This document shows, piece by piece, positions 61,578 through 64,000 of a DNA stretch of 64,000 nucleotides (within the stretch, counting starts at the first letter, position 1; each line of letters opens with the position of its first letter). The DNA comes from Paenibacillus vietnamensis. Its GTDB lineage: Bacteria > Bacillota > Bacilli > Paenibacillales > Paenibacillaceae. The notes beneath the pieces were generated by a model. It made no database searches and was not told where the DNA came from. It saw only the letters and a program-made list of their open reading frames with translations. The stretch is taken from the NCBI RefSeq assembly GCF_020169515.1, contig NZ_JAHMHW010000001.1, positions 434,001-498,000 of the forward strand, in the 5' to 3' direction. The position numbers and the translations under genes were made by a program.

Positions 61578-62253
61578 GTTTGTCCGCCTGTTGATTCCGT
61601 CGGTTCGTTAACCAGCCTGCCGCAAGCGTAATGATGATGATAGCTGCCGGAAACCACCACTCGGCTGACGGATTGCTTTCGAAATAACGCTCAAACGATT
61701 TTTCGTGCGAGATCATCTTCGCAGCCGTATAAGCGAGAACGGCGGAGCCGGCATAGACGATCCACAGGAATCGGTTTACCAGCTTGATGAACAGGGTGCT
61801 GCCCCATACGACGGCGGGGACGCTGATCACAAGTCCGATGATGACGAGAAGCGTATCTCCGTGCGCAGCGCCGGCTACGGCTATAACGTTGTCGATTCCC
61901 ATCGCGGCATCGGCAATGATGATCGTTCTGATCGACTGCCAAAGCGTGCTGCCGGCTTTCACGTCGTCATGCGAATCCTCCTGCACGAGCAGCTTGTAGG
62001 CGATCCATACGAGCAGCAGCCCGCCTATGAGATTAAGCCAGGGCACGCTGAGCAGCTGGACGACCAGCATCGTGGCTGCGATCCGGATGCCCACGGCGCC
62101 TACCGTACCCCAGATGACCGCCTTTTTCTGCTGTTCCTTCGGCAGGTTGCGTGCCGCCAGCGCAATGACGATGGCATTATCCCCGGCCAGGATCAAATCG
62201 ATGAAAACAATGGTGAGCAGGGCGGAGTAAAACTCCACCGAGAACAGCTCCAT
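61555..62253 (-). CDS. TerC family membrane protein (copy 1)
   Basis: The 232-residue protein has about seven spans and TerC motifs: FIDLILAGDNAIVIALAARNLP near the start and IIIADAAMGIDNVIAVAGAAHG in the middle, with the Asn-Asp metal-site residues. Bacterial TerC/YkoY/YceF proteins export Mn2+ or metallate secreted enzymes. ATG 62253 follows AGGAGG; a longer frame adds 13 residues without support. It diverges from a second TerC gene. Confidence 0.9.
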   Translation of the reverse strand: MELFSVEFYSALLTIVFIDLILAGDNAIVIALAARNLPKEQQKKAVIWGTVGAVGIRIAATMLVVQLLSVPWLNLIGGLLLVWIAYKLLVQEDSHDDVKAGSTLWQSIRTIIIADAAMGIDNVIAVAGAAHGDTLLVIIGLVISVPAVVWGSTLFIKLVNRFLWIVYAGSAVLAYTAAKMISHEKSFERYFESNPSAEWWFPAAIIIITLAAGWLTNRRNQQADKQKSSEPA

Positions 62254-62397
62254 CCGGGCATTCCTCCTTTCGGGCGCAAGCGGTATGCACACGAGCTCTA
62301 TACATAGATATGAGAGAATCCGGCTGCGAATTCACTATTTTTAGGGACATAATCCCGGAGGCTTGTTCATAAACGTGATTAAGGGAGGGATTATGCC

Positions 62398-63060
62398 TTG
62401 GACAGTCTGCTTATATTTTTTCAAATCGTCTTGATCAACGCATTGCTGAGCGGGGATAACGCGATCGTCATCGCCATGGCAAGCGCTCATCTGCCGCCGC
62501 GCCAGAGGAAACGGGCTGTCTGGTGGGGGGCTGTCGCAGCCGTCGGGCTCCGGTGCCTGTTAACGTTTGCGGCCATTTCCTTGCTCCAGATCCCTTATTT
62601 GCAGGCGGCCGGCGCTCTTATGCTGTTCTATATTGCCGTCAAGCTCCTCGCGGATTCGGGGGGCGGCCAGGAAACTCACAGAATGAAAAAAGCGTCCACG
62701 ATCGGACAAGCGATCTGGACGATCGTCGTAGCCGATTTTGTCATGAGTCTTGACAATGTGCTTGCGATCGCAGCGGTCGCGAACGGCGACTTCATCCTAA
62801 TTCTGCTCGGGCTGGCTCTCAGTATCCCGATGATCATTTGGGGAAGCCAAATGCTTGGCACGCTGCTGCAAAAATTCCCGGCGCTCTCCTATATCGGCTC
62901 CGCCCTGCTGGCTTACGCTTCCGGAAAAATGCTCATGCACGATCCCGGACTGAACGATCTGCTGTTCCATGGCTCCGAAACGCTGGCGGAAGCCGTTCCG
63001 CTGCTGTGTGTGCCGCTGGTCATCGCGCTTGCGGTGATGCGAAAAAAGCCGCTTTCTTGA
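62398..63060 (+). CDS. TerC family membrane protein (copy 2)
   Basis: This 220-residue TerC protein has IVLINALLSGDNAIVIAMASAHLP and IVVADFVMSLDNVLAIAAVANG, the same paired motifs as the divergent copy. TTG 62398 follows GGGAGGGA by 7 bases. The 144-base gap between the copies probably holds both promoters; I saw no clear Mn riboswitch there. Confidence 0.9.
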   Translation: MDSLLIFFQIVLINALLSGDNAIVIAMASAHLPPRQRKRAVWWGAVAAVGLRCLLTFAAISLLQIPYLQAAGALMLFYIAVKLLADSGGGQETHRMKKASTIGQAIWTIVVADFVMSLDNVLAIAAVANGDFILILLGLALSIPMIIWGSQMLGTLLQKFPALSYIGSALLAYASGKMLMHDPGLNDLLFHGSETLAEAVPLLCVPLVIALAVMRKKPLS

Positions 63061-63076
63061 CGATCGGGCAGCCGGC

Positions 63077-63110
63077 CGTTCCCGCCAATGATGGCGGAAC
63101 GTTTTTTTTT
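63077..63110 (+). terminator. Terminator after terC copy 2
   Basis: CGTTCCCGCCA pairs with TGGCGGAACG (one bulged C), followed by T9. Confidence 0.87.
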
Positions 63111-63225
63111 GCGCAGACACCTGCTTCGTACTGGTATTTTTGGTCCACTTCCATTAAACTAGTATAGATAAAAACTGTCGTCTTTCGTCGGTATATGCGA
63201 ATGGCGTTGTAAGGAGCGGAAGCGC

Positions 63226-63708
63226 ATGTCTAATAACAAATATTCCGCTGGAATTATTTTGCTGTTAGCCGGGGTCGTTATTTTGCTGGGCAAGTTGGGA
63301 GTATTCAGTTTTCTGGGAGCGATCTTTTGGCCGCTGCTCGTCCTCATTCCGGGATTGCTGCTGCATGTGCTGTATTTCGGAAGATTGGCGCCGGCGATTG
63401 TGCTCGTTCCGGGCGGAATGCTCATCGTCTACGCCCTGCTGTTCATCGTCTGCAACCTATTTGGATGGGATAGCTTGAAATATTTGTGGCCGCTGTTTAT
63501 TTTCGGTGTAGCTGCCGGCCTTTACGAATATTATTTGTTCGGTTCATCCAGACAACGCATCTTGCTTACGTCATCGATCGCTCTGGCTGCGGCGTCCGCC
63601 GCGTTCATCGTGCTCGTTCTCCTGTGGAGCTGGGGAATTTACGCGATCGCGGCGGTGCTGATTGGGGCGGGGGCCTGGATGATGCTTGGCAAGCGCAGAC
63701 GTTGGTAA
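63226..63708 (+). CDS. LiaI/LiaF-like transmembrane-region protein
   Basis: The 160-residue protein is almost all hydrophobic, with about six spans. The start YSAGIILLLAGVVILLGKLG and the repeated WPLLVLIPGLLLH and LWPLFIFGVAAGLYEYYLFG resemble the LiaI/LiaF-like (DUF5668) membrane region of envelope-stress proteins. No soluble domain follows. AAGGAGCGG precedes ATG 63226. It is just upstream of typA but separated by 40 bases. Confidence 0.75.
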   Translation: MSNNKYSAGIILLLAGVVILLGKLGVFSFLGAIFWPLLVLIPGLLLHVLYFGRLAPAIVLVPGGMLIVYALLFIVCNLFGWDSLKYLWPLFIFGVAAGLYEYYLFGSSRQRILLTSSIALAAASAAFIVLVLLWSWGIYAIAAVLIGAGAWMMLGKRRRW

Positions 63709-63748
63709 GAAGAAATAAATTAAAAACAATTGGAGTGGATTATTAGTT

Positions 63749-64000
63749 ATGCAAGCAAGAGAGAATTTACGCAATATCGCGATTATCGCCCACGTTGACC
63801 ATGGGAAAACGACTTTGGTCGACAAGCTGCTTCAACAATCCGGAACGTTCCGCGAGCACGAGGCGGTACAGGAGCGCGCGATGGACTCCAACGATTTGGA
63901 GCGCGAACGCGGCATTACGATTTTGGCGAAGAACACCGCGATTAATTACAAGGATTACCTGATCAACATCGTGGACACGCCGGGCCATGCCGACTTCGGC
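63749..64000 (+). CDS. typA: TypA/BipA ribosome-associated GTPase (5' part)
   Basis: The first 84 codons are present before the window ends. They contain G1 [15 protein letters not shown], switch I region [10 protein letters not shown] and G3 DTPGHADFG, with the TypA-specific N-terminal text [14 protein letters not shown]. TypA/BipA binds ribosomes and helps 50S assembly under stress. GGAG is present 13 bases upstream. The rest lies beyond the window. Confidence 0.93.
   Translation, partial: MQARENLRNIAIIAHVDHGKTTLVDKLLQQSGTFREHEAVQERAMDSNDLERERGITILAKNTAINYKDYLINIVDTPGHADFG

Noticed and set aside
62254-62397. yybP-ykoY manganese riboswitch between the terC genes
   Set aside because: The gap is only 144 bases and lacks the conserved GGGGAGUA-type core; short stems there are not convincing.

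Overview
The window looks like chromosomal DNA of an endospore-forming, Gram-positive soil bacterium of the Paenibacillus/Cohnella kind. The grounds are a GerA/GerB/GerC germinant-receptor operon, an alpha/beta-type small acid-soluble spore protein, LplB/LplC-type sugar permeases with large lipoprotein binding proteins, YesM/YesN-type two-component genes, strong AAGGAGG ribosome binding sites with many TTG and GTG starts, CcpA-like cre boxes and many intrinsic terminators. The species cannot be fixed from sequence alone.

Layout. 1-2758: end of a kdp potassium-uptake operon (kdpC tail, then an unusual kinase-less duplicated KdpD). 2941-4602: secreted PL1 pectate lyase. 4738-7386: redox and stress cluster (luciferase-like oxidoreductase, DoxX protein, HxlR regulator, azoreductase). 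7597-11492: germinant-receptor operon with a fourth small gene. 11857-23861: alpha-galactoside locus (two permeases, binding protein, GH110 enzyme, giant modular GH27 enzyme, a convergent GHL6-type hydrolase). 23996-28793: AraC regulator, second binding protein, frameshifted PL9 pectate lyase, SUMF1-like protein. 28873-35862: mixed metabolic genes, a spore protein, three acetyltransferases, a phosphatase remnant, a HAD hydrolase and a SIMPL protein. 36062-38741: PhoX phosphatase with TatA and TatC. 38799-42442: permease, SelD, SelU and a DUF2536 protein. 42505-47919: sugar MFS transporter and a binding protein/kinase/regulator sensory operon. 48122-49654: small membrane protein and an M48 protease with ankyrin repeats. 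49734-49894: tRNA-Pro and tRNA-Thr. 49994-56666: MocR regulator with a divergent flavoprotein, CBS membrane protein, DUF1836 protein and a two-component pair. 56804-64000: nitroreductase, HAD hydrolase, lytic transglycosylase, cysteine desulfurase plus ThiI, two TerC proteins, a membrane protein and the start of typA.

How the genes work together. Much of the first half serves plant-polysaccharide breakdown: pectate lyases and alpha-galactosidases cut polymers outside the cell and ABC transporters import the products. Three near-consensus cre boxes suggest common carbon catabolite control. PhoX with its own TatAC is a phosphate-scavenging and export unit. The permease/SelD/SelU group is a selenouridine module. 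The binding protein/LytS-like kinase/YesN-like regulator operon beside an MFS sugar porter looks like extracellular sugar sensing.

The most unusual items are the tandem KdpD without kinase, the GH27 protein whose end modules are complementary halves, the ankyrin-bearing M48 protease, a start-stop strong Shine-Dalgarno element before a binding-protein gene, the selenium-linked CSCC permease, and two single-base frameshifts (PhoX and PL9) next to homopolymers. No CRISPR array, prophage, complete insertion sequence or obvious defence system was seen.
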